A stretch of DNA of 23,722 nucleotides from Bacteroidota bacterium (GTDB taxonomy: Bacteria; Bacteroidota; Bacteroidia; Chitinophagales; UBA8649). The stretch lies in contig DLYY01000185.1 of NCBI GenBank assembly GCA_003447535.1, positions 1 through 23,722 of the forward strand. Reading direction: 5' to 3'. Below, one piece after another: positions 13,186 through 21,691 of the stretch; positions within the stretch are counted from its first letter, which is position 1; every line of letters starts with the position of its first letter. The position numbers and the translations under genes were made by a program. A model generated the notes under the pieces. It was not told where the DNA came from and ran no database searches. It saw nothing but the letters and a program-made list of their open reading frames with translations.

Positions 13186-15186
13186 CTACTGAAAAGTATA
13201 GGTAAACTCCTCATAAACTTCACCTCGCTGGACAGTGATAAGATAAACTCCTGAACTACCTTGTAATTCAAAGCGACCATTTCCTAAAGAAGTGCAGTCT
13301 ACCATACTTCCTTTGCTATCAAATACAGTGATATGATCCCCTTCATTCCATCCCTCAAAGCTTAGCATGCCTTGGCCTGGATTAGGGTAAAGCGCTAAGC
13401 CTAAGTTTTCAGTATTGGTAAGCGATGATACCGTGTCCACTGGTGCATCAGGATCAATAACCTCTCCATCGTACATCAAACTATTGTTATTGCTTACACT
13501 TTGAATGTCTTTCAGTACCCAAAGGGCAGGGTCTATTTGAACATTGACTACATCCTCATTGATAAGCCATCCAAAGGACTGGTCTCCTTCGTCAATACTA
13601 TGCCTTAAGATTCGAGTTGAGCCTCCAGCAAAGGTTAACTCAACTTCTAATGGCGTATGAAAGAAAGCTGGGCCATTAGCCGTGGAAGGAGTCTGCTGGA
13701 AGTTTACAGCAAATACTGAGTCCTGCTGAGACCAGGTAATGTCAAAGAGTGGAAAGCCTTCTCCACGAAACCAGTCATTAAAGAAATCATCAAAGACAAT
13801 CCCACTCTCTCGTTCAAGAAGATCTTCAAGCTCTTGAGTTATCGATACATCAAAGGCCTTTTCGGTTTGATAGGTTTGAAGGATATCAAAAAACAACTCA
13901 TCATCATTAATCCAATGGCGAATCATATGTACTAAGGCACAACCCTTATTGTAAGTCAAGCGAGAACTAAAAATTCGGTTTGGACTGGATACATCATCAA
14001 CATAGACGCTTCCTCCGTTCTGGTTTTTCACGCTGTTATGGGTTTGCTGCATCATGTTTAATCCTGTTCCTGGACTCATATGCTCTTGAAAGAGGTATTC
14101 CGAATAGGTGGCAAATCCTTCGTTAAGCCAAATATCTTCCCATGTCCCACAGGTCACATTATCCCCAAACCATTGATGGCCTAACTCGTGAGCAGTTAAA
14201 TCTCGCACAAAGTAACCTTGTGTTGTCATGGTCTGGTGCTCCATTCCTCCGGATAAGGGGGCCATACAGTGTCCATACTTTTCTGCGGCAAAGGGATAAG
14301 GTCCATACACCGTAGAGAAGTATTCTAGCATATCAACCGTTTCATCAATATCATCTTGAAATGTATTCAATAGGTTGGGTACATCATAAACATAGTTTTG
14401 AATGAATACAGGAGGTAAGCCTACTGGATTAGCCGTGATATTATACTCCTGATAGGGCGCCACGGCCATAGAAACGAGGTAGTAGACTATTGGATACCGG
14501 GTAGACCACTCGTAGCGCTTCTTGCCATTACCCAAGTCACTAATCTGAGTTAGCACACCGTTTGATCCTGCTTTGTTGGGTTCTTCGACGGTTAACCAAA
14601 TGTCCATACTATCGATCTTGTCATAAAGGTCTTGCTTACAGGGCCACCAAAAGTGTGCAGCATAAGGTTCACTCAAAGTCCACATCGCGTTAACTCCCCA
14701 CGAGGGCGATTGATCTTGAAATATTCCACCAAAGAAGTTTCCAGCAGAAGGTGGCTGACCCTCATAGTCTACGACCACTTCAAACACCTCGTTTTCAATA
14801 ATAGGGAATGTCAATCCTACGGTAATCGTATCGCCAGAATGCGTAAAGTTCATGGGTGTGCCATTAATGGTTAAAGCTGACACCGTTAAGTTATTGGACA
14901 ACTCCACTTGATAGGTTGTAAGCAAGGGAACAACGCAGGTCGCTCTTGTTGTCACCTTGCCGTTACGCAGATAAGTAGACGTATTACTGACTTCTAATTC
15001 TAGCTTATGGTAATGGATATCGTAATCATCCATAGCCGAAGGCATCTTCTCTTGAGCGAAGAGCATGGCATGTTGCTCAATTTTATGCTTTGCACAGGCA
15101 TGTTGAGCAGATAAGTGATTTCCAGAAGTAAATACAAGACTTACAAGCGCAGCAAATATGGCCCGCTGAATCATTTGTGTAATCAT
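13186..15186 (-). CDS. Secreted M1-family metallopeptidase with T9SS type A sorting domain
   Basis: 666 residues. The signal peptide ends at LSAQ. The start could be M1 or M5; both leave a good signal peptide. An aminopeptidase-N-like beta domain is followed by the gluzincin site. H333-E-L-G-H337, then 18 residues and E356 in NEGFATYSEYL, give the complete zinc ligand set. The substrate-binding exopeptidase loop reads GGMEH in place of GAMEN. The C-terminus (about 590-666) has LALYPNPGQG, VFDSKGSMV and GVYLITVQRG, a clear T9SS type A sorting domain. The enzyme is therefore probably cell-surface or extracellular and releases amino acids from peptides. It sits 9 bases before the exported esterase gene. 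The 59-base gap to the upstream hydrolase leaves room for its own promoter. Confidence 0.92.
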   Translation of the reverse strand: MITQMIQRAIFAALVSLVFTSGNHLSAQHACAKHKIEQHAMLFAQEKMPSAMDDYDIHYHKLELEVSNTSTYLRNGKVTTRATCVVPLLTTYQVELSNNLTVSALTINGTPMNFTHSGDTITVGLTFPIIENEVFEVVVDYEGQPPSAGNFFGGIFQDQSPSWGVNAMWTLSEPYAAHFWWPCKQDLYDKIDSMDIWLTVEEPNKAGSNGVLTQISDLGNGKKRYEWSTRYPIVYYLVSMAVAPYQEYNITANPVGLPPVFIQNYVYDVPNLLNTFQDDIDETVDMLEYFSTVYGPYPFAAEKYGHCMAPLSGGMEHQTMTTQGYFVRDLTAHELGHQWFGDNVTCGTWEDIWLNEGFATYSEYLFQEHMSPGTGLNMMQQTHNSVKNQNGGSVYVDDVSSPNRIFSSRLTYNKGCALVHMIRHWINDDELFFDILQTYQTEKAFDVSITQELEDLLERESGIVFDDFFNDWFRGEGFPLFDITWSQQDSVFAVNFQQTPSTANGPAFFHTPLEVELTFAGGSTRILRHSIDEGDQSFGWLINEDVVNVQIDPALWVLKDIQSVSNNNSLMYDGEVIDPDAPVDTVSSLTNTENLGLALYPNPGQGMLSFEGWNEGDHITVFDSKGSMVDCTSLGNGRFELQGSSGVYLITVQRGEVYEEFTYTFQ

Positions 15187-15245
15187 CCCTTGAATATACG
15201 GGTAAGGAGGCGTAAAGTCTCTGTCATAAATGACGGTATGGTAGT

Positions 15246-15923
15246 CTAATACTCCTTTTCTAATTCTTCCTTTATGGCCTCGATTATCCGGGACTGATGG
15301 CTTATGACGGCTATATGACTTCCTCGTTGCACCGTATAATCAACCTTGGATAGCCTAGAATACCAGAACAACAAATCTCGACTGCCATGGACTCGAAAAA
15401 CCTTGGCTTCTGGTTGGGCACTCCCCTTCCAAGATACCACTGAGCGTACTCCAAAACCAACAAATGCAGCCTGAGCATCTTGGGCCATGGCATACATTCT
15501 TGAGGCTAGTCCTTTTGGTTTATGGCGCACTTTCATACGCACAAAGGCACGGAAACATGCTAAGGTTAAATGTCCACGAACGAATCGATACAGTTGACTC
15601 GCATAAAAAAATCTTATTGGCCAAGGCTTTTCCCCAACATGGGCCATACTCGATATAAGAATGATGCGCTCGGCAGGATATAGACGATTAATCTCCATAC
15701 TGATCATGCCACCCATAGACGTACCGATAAGAACAAATGGTTTTGAATGATCAATGTGCTCGGCCATACGGCGTGCATAGTCAGCTAAATTCTCTCCCTT
15801 AACGTGAGGGATAAACTCAATCACTTTACTATTTGGAATCGCTTTGCAATAGGCCTCGTACATCCGTCGATCAGCTCCAAGACCGGGCAAGCAATAGATA
15901 GTACAATCCTTTAGTTTAGGCAT
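15246..15923 (-). CDS. Small alpha/beta-fold hydrolase
   Basis: 225 residues, cytoplasmic, no signal peptide. The nucleophile elbow GTSMGG gives S69. D183 in VHGSRDLLF and H203 in QRGSHIAVI complete a likely Ser-Asp-His triad, and CLPGLGADRRMY near the N-terminus provides the HG-type oxyanion region. The lid is short and basic (RMKVRHKPKG). This is an esterase, thioesterase or lipase-like enzyme of unknown substrate. It follows the polyprenyl synthase gene by 28 bases on the same strand and is probably cotranscribed, but that does not define its role. Confidence 0.87.
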   Translation of the reverse strand: MPKLKDCTIYCLPGLGADRRMYEAYCKAIPNSKVIEFIPHVKGENLADYARRMAEHIDHSKPFVLIGTSMGGMISMEINRLYPAERIILISSMAHVGEKPWPIRFFYASQLYRFVRGHLTLACFRAFVRMKVRHKPKGLASRMYAMAQDAQAAFVGFGVRSVVSWKGSAQPEAKVFRVHGSRDLLFWYSRLSKVDYTVQRGSHIAVISHQSRIIEAIKEELEKEY

Positions 15924-15951
15924 ATTGAGGGATTGAGCAGTTCTAACAGCG

Positions 15952-16914
15952 CTAGGTAGTACGCTGAGTAATCATATTAGCAATGTGAATCAAGTCCTGC
16001 GTTGAATTTTTTGCTGAGATGGCGTCTAACTGTTTCAGTGCTTGCTGGTGATAATCAAGCATGAGGGTTTTAAGGTATTCTTTGGCACCGCAATCTGTCA
16101 TGATCTGCTGAACGCGGGCAATGCGCTCTTCTTCGGTGACTTGGTTTGTACCGAGTAGATAGGCTCTGTCCTCCTCGGATACCGTACTTTCTAGTGATTT
16201 AATGAGCAAAATGGTCTTTTTGGTATTAAGAATGTCTCCTCCAATTCGCTTTCCAAAGGACTCATCACCAAAGCTATCTAAGTAATCGTCTTGTAGCTGA
16301 AAGGCTATTCCAATACGTTCGCCAAATCGGTAAACTCTCTCGATATCTTCTGTACTAGCTTGGGCCACGATGGCTCCAACCTTAAGTGCGGATCCCAGCA
16401 AGACTGCGGTCTTCCATGTAATCATCTGGAGGTATTCGCTTTCCAAAACGAGATCACACTCTTCAAAATCCATATCCATTTGCTGCCCTTGACAAATTTC
16501 TATGCTTGTGTCCACCATACAATTGATGATGGAAGCCTGATGGCTTGAATCGAGGTTAGCTCTACTCCACTGCAAGGCCATCATAGACATGGTATCTCCT
16601 ACTAAGATTCCGCTGTCGATGCCATATTTAGTGTAAACTGCTGGCTTACCTCGTCGCAATTCCGCATGATCCATGATATCATCATGTACTAACGTGAAAT
16701 TATGCAGAAGCTCGATGCCATATGCCGTTTTATATAAATCATTCAGTGATGCGCCAAACAATTCGCCACTATACAGGGTAAGCAGTCCTCTAACGCGTTT
16801 TCCTCCAGTCGACATAGCATATTGAATCGGCTCATAGAGCGAGGAAGGGCCTTCCTTTTGGAGTGATTCCGTATAGGCATCAAACTGAGCTAACATGGCA
16901 TCTAAATGTCTCAT
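15952..16914 (-). CDS. Polyprenyl diphosphate synthase, probably short-chain (FPP/GGPP)
   Basis: 320 residues. Adds isopentenyl diphosphate units to an allylic primer, using Mg2+ bound by two aspartate-rich motifs: D78-D-I-M-D82 (followed by RRGKP) and D209-D-Y-L-D213 in FQLQDDYLD. GGKRVRGLL near the N-terminus binds IPP. The first motif lacks the two-residue insertion of E. coli IspA. F73 lies five residues before it; a bulky residue there is known to limit chain length, so a C15-C20 product is more likely than octaprenyl. The exact chain length cannot be read from sequence. It starts 6 bases after the RNase R stop, in the same operon. Confidence 0.92.
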   Translation of the reverse strand: MRHLDAMLAQFDAYTESLQKEGPSSLYEPIQYAMSTGGKRVRGLLTLYSGELFGASLNDLYKTAYGIELLHNFTLVHDDIMDHAELRRGKPAVYTKYGIDSGILVGDTMSMMALQWSRANLDSSHQASIINCMVDTSIEICQGQQMDMDFEECDLVLESEYLQMITWKTAVLLGSALKVGAIVAQASTEDIERVYRFGERIGIAFQLQDDYLDSFGDESFGKRIGGDILNTKKTILLIKSLESTVSEEDRAYLLGTNQVTEEERIARVQQIMTDCGAKEYLKTLMLDYHQQALKQLDAISAKNSTQDLIHIANMITQRTT

Positions 16915-16920
16915 AAGAAT

Positions 16921-19125
16921 CTATTCTGTAAAATCTTCAGCATTGCTATCAACATATGCAAAATCAATTTTACGTTCTGCAAGGGAAACACGGGCTACAC
17001 GCACTCTGAGGTGGTCTCCCATTCGAAACTTTATCCTTGAGCGCATTCCAGCTAAAACTAAATATTCTTCATCAAACATAAAGTGCTCATCAAAATGATC
17101 AAGATCCACAAAGCCCTCACATTGATTATCCTTTAGTTCGACAAAAAAGCCTTTACTGATCATCCCGCTGATCATCCCGTCAAATTCTTCTCCCAATCGA
17201 TCATTTAGGTATTCACACTGCTTAAACTTTGTGGCTTCCCGCTCTGCTCCAATTGCTTTACGCTCCATTAGACTACTTTGCTTACATAACTCCTTTAGCT
17301 CGTCGCTTTCGAGGCTGGGTGTAGTCTCCTGAATGCACTCCCAAATGATGCGATGGGCAAGAACATCGGGATACCTTCGAATAGGTGATGTAAAATGGGA
17401 GTAATGACCAAATCCCAACCCATAGTGCCCGATATTTTCAGGACTATACTCTGCCTTGGACATTGAGCGAACAGCAAGTTGCTGTAAGATTTTTTGCTCT
17501 GGTTTGCCTTGAATCTTTGCCATAAAACGATTCAGAACCTCTGTAGCTTGGGCACCATCCTCAAATTTTAAACGATGGCCAAAACGTGCAGCGACGGACG
17601 AAAGCTTAGCAAGTTTTTCCATTGAGGGCTCGTCATGGATTCGGTAGACCATATCACGTGGCTTTTTCCCTTCTTGAAGCCGGCTTACATATTTGGATAC
17701 TGTGGTATTGGCAAGCAACATATATTCCTCAATAAGCATGTGGGCTGCTTTACGCTCCTTGACATAGACGTCTATTGGGTGACCTTTTTCGTCAAGCTTG
17801 AAGCGTACTTCAGGTAAATCAAAGTCAATTGACCCTTGATTAAATCGTTCTTTTCTGTATTGCTCGGCTAAATGGTTGAGTCGCTGAATTACAGTAATAA
17901 AGTCTTCATTCCCTTTTCCTTCGATACATTCTTGGGCTTCTGAATAGGTAAAGCGGCAATCGGAGTTAATAACGCTTCGAGCAATTTCTATATGCTCTAT
18001 TTTTCCCTTAGGATTAATATCAAAATATACACTAAATGCCAGGCGATCTACCTTTGGCTTAAGCGAGCAGAGGTCATTGGACAAACGCTCAGGTAACATT
18101 GGACACACTCTATCGGGAAGATAGACTGAGGTGGCACGAAACGAAGCTTCATCATCTAGGGCAGTGCCAGGCCTTACAAAATGACTTACATCGGCTATAT
18201 GCACTCCTATGCGCTCCTCGCCTCCTTCAAGGCGTTCATAACTCAGGGCATCATCAAAATCCTTAGCGTCATCTGGATCAATGGTAAAGGTTAAGATGGA
18301 ACGAATGTCTTTTCGATTGGCAATCTCATCAGTATGAATCGCATCTGGAATCTTAGCTACCTCTGCATCGACGTCACTTCCAAATTCTAAATTGAATCCT
18401 TGATTGATAAGAATGTTCTGCATCTCAAGATCGCTTGCCTCGAGATCGGTCATGATCTTTTTAACTACGCCAGAGGGACCACGATCGCCATCTCCCCATT
18501 GAGTCACCTCAACCAAGACTATATCACCTTGTTTTGCTTTATTTAATGCCTTCTTAGGCACGTAAATATCAAAATCCACTTTATTATCCATTGGAAGAAT
18601 AAAGGCGAATCCTTGATCAGGACTTGTTTCAACTTGGCCAATAAAGCTATTGCGGCTTCGCTTAATCACTTTCTCGACTACGCCTTCAGGACGTCGACCA
18701 AACTTTGTAATTTTCACGCGCACCTTATCCTTGTTTAAGGCATTGTTTTTTGCGCGTGATGGAATGAAAATATCTGAATCAAGGTTATCTACAATGACAT
18801 AGCCATTACCTGAAGAGTTGACATCAATAATTCCTTCGATTAGTTCATTTGAGGCTCTTTGCTCTATTTTGGATTGTTTGATGTAGATTTTACCGTAGTC
18901 GTTAATATCGATTTTTTCCTTTCGTTCAAGGTTTTCCAAAGCATGCATCACCTTTTCATGATGAAACTGCTTAATGCAATGCGCAACAAGCTGTTTAATC
19001 TTTATCCCAGGATGTTTGGTGATATAGTCCTTTACCGTCGATTCAACACCCTTTGGAGCGTGTTTATCTGCCTTGCCTCGTCGTTGAGCACGCCCGGGCT
19101 TACCTTTGCTTTTTCGGCCTTTCAT
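16921..19125 (-). CDS. rnr: Ribonuclease R, 3'-5' exoribonuclease
   Basis: 734 residues. Degrades structured RNA processively from the 3' end in mRNA and rRNA turnover. Order of parts: a strongly basic, low-complexity N-terminus (KGRKSKGKPGRAQRRGKADK), a winged-helix segment (about 30-90), OB/cold-shock domains, the RNB catalytic domain and a C-terminal S1 domain (about 640-720). The Mg2+ site DPDDAKDFDD is at 283-292, with HIADVSHFVRPGT just after. HYSHFTSPIRRYPD marks the end of the RNB fold. The E. coli protein has its basic tail at the C-terminus; here the basic stretch is N-terminal. The upstream 57-base gap contains a possible -7 box. Downstream, ispA-like follows by 6 bases. Confidence 0.95.
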   Translation of the reverse strand: MKGRKSKGKPGRAQRRGKADKHAPKGVESTVKDYITKHPGIKIKQLVAHCIKQFHHEKVMHALENLERKEKIDINDYGKIYIKQSKIEQRASNELIEGIIDVNSSGNGYVIVDNLDSDIFIPSRAKNNALNKDKVRVKITKFGRRPEGVVEKVIKRSRNSFIGQVETSPDQGFAFILPMDNKVDFDIYVPKKALNKAKQGDIVLVEVTQWGDGDRGPSGVVKKIMTDLEASDLEMQNILINQGFNLEFGSDVDAEVAKIPDAIHTDEIANRKDIRSILTFTIDPDDAKDFDDALSYERLEGGEERIGVHIADVSHFVRPGTALDDEASFRATSVYLPDRVCPMLPERLSNDLCSLKPKVDRLAFSVYFDINPKGKIEHIEIARSVINSDCRFTYSEAQECIEGKGNEDFITVIQRLNHLAEQYRKERFNQGSIDFDLPEVRFKLDEKGHPIDVYVKERKAAHMLIEEYMLLANTTVSKYVSRLQEGKKPRDMVYRIHDEPSMEKLAKLSSVAARFGHRLKFEDGAQATEVLNRFMAKIQGKPEQKILQQLAVRSMSKAEYSPENIGHYGLGFGHYSHFTSPIRRYPDVLAHRIIWECIQETTPSLESDELKELCKQSSLMERKAIGAEREATKFKQCEYLNDRLGEEFDGMISGMISKGFFVELKDNQCEGFVDLDHFDEHFMFDEEYLVLAGMRSRIKFRMGDHLRVRVARVSLAERKIDFAYVDSNAEDFTE

Positions 19126-19157
19126 AATGTGAAAATACCTAAGCTAAGCACCCTTGC

Positions 19158-19165
19158 GAAAAGTA
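19158..19165 (-). promoter_or_regulatory. Possible -7 box for rnr
   Basis: On the minus strand TACTTTTC (19165-19158) matches TAnnTTTG at seven of eight positions, 32 bases before the rnr ATG. No -33 TTG is evident. It would allow rnr and downstream genes to be transcribed independently of the ABC gene. Confidence 0.25.
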
Positions 19166-19182
19166 GTTATGCACGTAAGCCA

Positions 19183-20997
19183 TTATCCCACTTTGAGGCG
19201 CCGCTCAATATCTGCAACTTCTCCCTTAGGAATTGCTTGGATTAATTTCTGAGTGTAGGCATTCTGCGGATTATTATAGATGACATCTGAACTATCATAC
19301 TCCTCTATTTGTCCAGCATTCATCACAACCATGCGATCGCTAATAAATTTAACAACGGATAAATCGTGGGAAATAAAGATGTAGGTCAAGTTAAATTCTT
19401 CTCGTAAATCCAGTAATAGATTGAGTACCTGTGCTTGGACAGAGACGTCAAGAGCAGATACAGATTCATCACATACAATGAATTCGGGTTTAACCGCTAA
19501 GGCACGAGCGATACAAATACGTTGACGCTGTCCTCCAGAGAACTCGTGTGGATATCGGCCAAAGTGTTCTGGCAGCATCCCTACTTTAAGTAAGAGTTCT
19601 TCAACACGCTCTTTTCGCTCTACTTCGTTGCTGTAAATCTCATGGACTGTCATGGGTTCGCGAATGGCGTTACCAATCGTCATTCGAGGATTGAGCGAAG
19701 AATAGGGATCTTGGAAAATCAACTGCATTTCTTTACGCATTTTGCGTAATTCATCAGCTCGCATATCACGAATATCACGTCCTTTATAGAATACTTCGCC
19801 ATCCATAGGCTCTACTAGACGCAGTAAGGATCGACCTAATGTAGTTTTACCGCAACCCGACTCTCCAACTAGTCCTAACGTCTCTCCAGGGTAGACGTCA
19901 AAGCTTACATCGTTAACGGCCTTGGTATAGGCTTTTGCCTGCCCTAAGAAGTTGCGCTGCGTAACAAAGAAGGTCTTTAGATTTTTTACTGATAAAATGG
20001 GCTCTTCTTTAGCAAGCTCCGTCATGCGTGCTTTAAACTCTTTGGGTGAAATACGCACCTTCTTTAGTGCTTCGCTTACTGACAAAGGCTTTTCAATGAT
20101 TGTTCCATCTTCAGCAACATCCATAAAGTCTTTTACTGTTGGTAGACGCTTTAAGCGATCTCCTAATGGAGGCCTACAAGCTAACAGACTTCTTGTATAG
20201 GGGTGTTTAGGGTTTTTGAATATATCAAGTACATGGCCTTCCTCTACGATATTTCCTTGGTACATTACAATGACACGATCAGCAATCTCACCAATTACGC
20301 CCAAGTCGTGGGTGATAAATATGATGGAAGATTCCAATTGATTACTCAAGTCGTCCATTAACTCAAGAATAGTCTTTTGGACTGTAACATCTAAGGCAGT
20401 TGTTGGCTCATCAGCAATCAATAAATCAGGATCGCAGCACATAGCCATAGCAATCATTACCCGTTGCTTTTGACCACCGGATATCTGATGTGGATAGGAT
20501 TTGAACATTCGTTCTGGAGTAGGAAGCTGAACCTTTTCAAACATTTCAATTGTCTTGGCTTTGGCTTCGCTCTTGGATAACTTTTTATGCAGCATTAAGG
20601 CTTCTGCTACTTGATGACCGCAGGTAAAGACAGGATTCAATGAGGTCATCGGTTCCTGAAAAATCATCGAGATGGAATCACCACGAAGCTTACGCATCAT
20701 CTTGTCGTCTGCTTGAACTAAGTCAATTGCTTCTCCGTCTTTAGGATAATATATAATCGATCCAGAGACTATCTTGCCGGGAGGGCTTGGAATTAACTTC
20801 ATTATGGAGAGCGAAGTCACCGACTTTCCAGAACCTGACTCTCCAACAATACCTACAGTCTCTCCGCGGTGTATGGTGAAGCTCACTGATTTAACAGCTC
20901 GAACAATGCCTTCTTCAGTAGAAAACTCGGTGACCAAGTCCTTTACTTCGAGGAGTTTAACGAGTTCTTTAGGATTCTGTCTCTTTGCTTCAGCCAT
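19183..20997 (-). CDS. Peptide/nickel-type ABC transporter ATP-binding protein, two fused ATPase domains
   Basis: 604 residues with two complete nucleotide-binding domains, a DppD-DppF or YejF/GsiA-like fusion that powers di/oligopeptide uptake. Domain 1 has Walker A GESGSGKS (52-59), signature SGGQKQR and Walker B LLIADEPTTALD. Domain 2 has Walker A GESGCGKT (from 378), signature SGGQRQR and Walker B FIVCDESVSALD, with the catalytic glutamate kept in both. Both domains end in the YTRSLL/YTQKLI oligopeptide-permease C-terminal region. An unusually long, charged linker (about residues 280-350, KDFMDVAEDGTIIEKPLS and following) joins the two. No permease or substrate-binding gene is in the window, so the partner subunits are encoded elsewhere. 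It heads the leftward gene run, and a palindrome lies in its likely promoter. Confidence 0.94.
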   Translation of the reverse strand: MAEAKRQNPKELVKLLEVKDLVTEFSTEEGIVRAVKSVSFTIHRGETVGIVGESGSGKSVTSLSIMKLIPSPPGKIVSGSIIYYPKDGEAIDLVQADDKMMRKLRGDSISMIFQEPMTSLNPVFTCGHQVAEALMLHKKLSKSEAKAKTIEMFEKVQLPTPERMFKSYPHQISGGQKQRVMIAMAMCCDPDLLIADEPTTALDVTVQKTILELMDDLSNQLESSIIFITHDLGVIGEIADRVIVMYQGNIVEEGHVLDIFKNPKHPYTRSLLACRPPLGDRLKRLPTVKDFMDVAEDGTIIEKPLSVSEALKKVRISPKEFKARMTELAKEEPILSVKNLKTFFVTQRNFLGQAKAYTKAVNDVSFDVYPGETLGLVGESGCGKTTLGRSLLRLVEPMDGEVFYKGRDIRDMRADELRKMRKEMQLIFQDPYSSLNPRMTIGNAIREPMTVHEIYSNEVERKERVEELLLKVGMLPEHFGRYPHEFSGGQRQRICIARALAVKPEFIVCDESVSALDVSVQAQVLNLLLDLREEFNLTYIFISHDLSVVKFISDRMVVMNAGQIEEYDSSDVIYNNPQNAYTQKLIQAIPKGEVADIERRLKVG

Positions 20998-21015
20998 CGC
21001 AGATATAGTTTGAGT

Positions 21016-21041
21016 CTAAAATAGTGGAAATAAGTATTTCC
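21016..21041 (-). promoter_or_regulatory. Possible promoter with 16-base palindrome upstream of ABC ATPase
   Basis: On the minus strand TATTTTAG (21023-21016) matches TAnnTTTG at seven of eight positions, 18 bases before the ATG at 20997. Directly upstream, at 21026-21041, GGAAATA and TATTTCC are perfect 7-bp half-sites separated by two bases. A dimeric regulator bound there would occupy the -10 to -33 spacer, a typical repressor position. The palindrome is seen; the function is inferred. Confidence 0.4.
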
Positions 21042-21123
21042 CGGGGTGTTATACCAAGAAATGCGGAATGGCTTAGTGAAAATGGGAGTTCAGGGCGAGT
21101 TGGATGGTTGTTTTGCAGCCTAA

Positions 21124-21157
21124 GCCCACGTTCCACCCCCGCTCTGCGGGCAAGAAC
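21124..21157. repeat. GC-rich hairpin CCCGC-TCT-GCGGG downstream of dcd
   Basis: CCCGC (21138-21142) and GCGGG (21146-21150) form a perfect 5-bp stem with a 3-base loop, 7 bases past the dcd stop codon on the minus strand. No T-run follows in that direction, so a canonical intrinsic terminator is doubtful. The whole segment loosely resembles 8801-8835. The remaining spacer to 20998 holds only the ABC gene promoter region. Confidence 0.3.
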
Positions 21158-21682
21158 TTACTTCTTTTCAAAATCTTTGTAAAGAAGACTCGGCTGGATG
21201 CCTTGATTACGTTGATACTTGCCACTGGTATACAAATCGTAGTCTCCTTCGATCGCATGATAATAGATTTGACATATCTCTACGCCAGCATAGATTCGAA
21301 TAGGTTGTACACAGAAGATTTCAAGGGTCCAAAACCCATCAAAGCCAACATCGCCAAATCCCGCGGTCACGTGGATAAATAGACCCAATCGCCCGATAGA
21401 TGAACGTCCTTCAAGCATTGGGACCCAGGCATCGGTCTTCGTACGCTCAATAGTACGTCCTAAATAGAGTTTATGGGGTTCTAGCAGCAATCCCTCTTCA
21501 GGAATCGTCACCGGCTCGGTAGGATTAGGCGTCTTCATATCCAACTGGTTGTTGGAATACACCATTAAGTCGTGATGAAGCCTTAAGTTGTAACTATTCG
21601 GATTGAGTTGATCAGGACTGTATGGATCGATATGAATGGTCTTCCCGATTTCTTGTTGGATAGCTTTTCCCGATAATATCAT
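21158..21682 (-). CDS. dcd: dCTP deaminase
   Basis: 174 residues, a trimeric dUTPase-fold enzyme that converts dCTP to dUTP for thymidylate synthesis. EGRSSIGRLG supplies S94/S95 and R98, HVTAGFGDVGFDG forms the substrate loop, and catalytic E121 lies in FWTLEI. The C-terminal GKYQRNQGIQPS closes over the nucleotide. The loop after VTA reads GF-GD rather than the HRID I remember in E. coli Dcd, and is closer to the AGFxDxGF of bifunctional dCTP deaminase/dUTPases; see the findings. It follows the M1 peptidase by 9 bases in one operon and lies near pyrG, another enzyme of cytidine nucleotide metabolism. Confidence 0.94.
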   Translation of the reverse strand: MILSGKAIQQEIGKTIHIDPYSPDQLNPNSYNLRLHHDLMVYSNNQLDMKTPNPTEPVTIPEEGLLLEPHKLYLGRTIERTKTDAWVPMLEGRSSIGRLGLFIHVTAGFGDVGFDGFWTLEIFCVQPIRIYAGVEICQIYYHAIEGDYDLYTSGKYQRNQGIQPSLLYKDFEKK

Positions 21683-21691
21683 GGTATAAAC

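Noticed and set aside
13186..15186. Full-length two-domain aminopeptidase N (pepN)
   Set aside because: The protein is shorter than PepN, has a T9SS tail and a GMEH loop; only the M1 family level is supported.
15223..15234. GTCATAAATGAC hairpin between the hydrolase and M1 peptidase genes
   Set aside because: The arms are only 4-5 bp with a tiny loop, no T-run follows and no promoter box lies nearby; chance is likely.
18859..19245. 128-codon rightward open frame opposite rnr
   Set aside because: It is antisense to the conserved N-terminal part of RNase R, has no recognisable motif, and crosses the promoter gap and the end of the ABC gene.
21104..21382. 92-codon rightward open frame opposite the end of dcd
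   Set aside because: It is antisense to the dcd C-terminus with no start signal or conserved motif.
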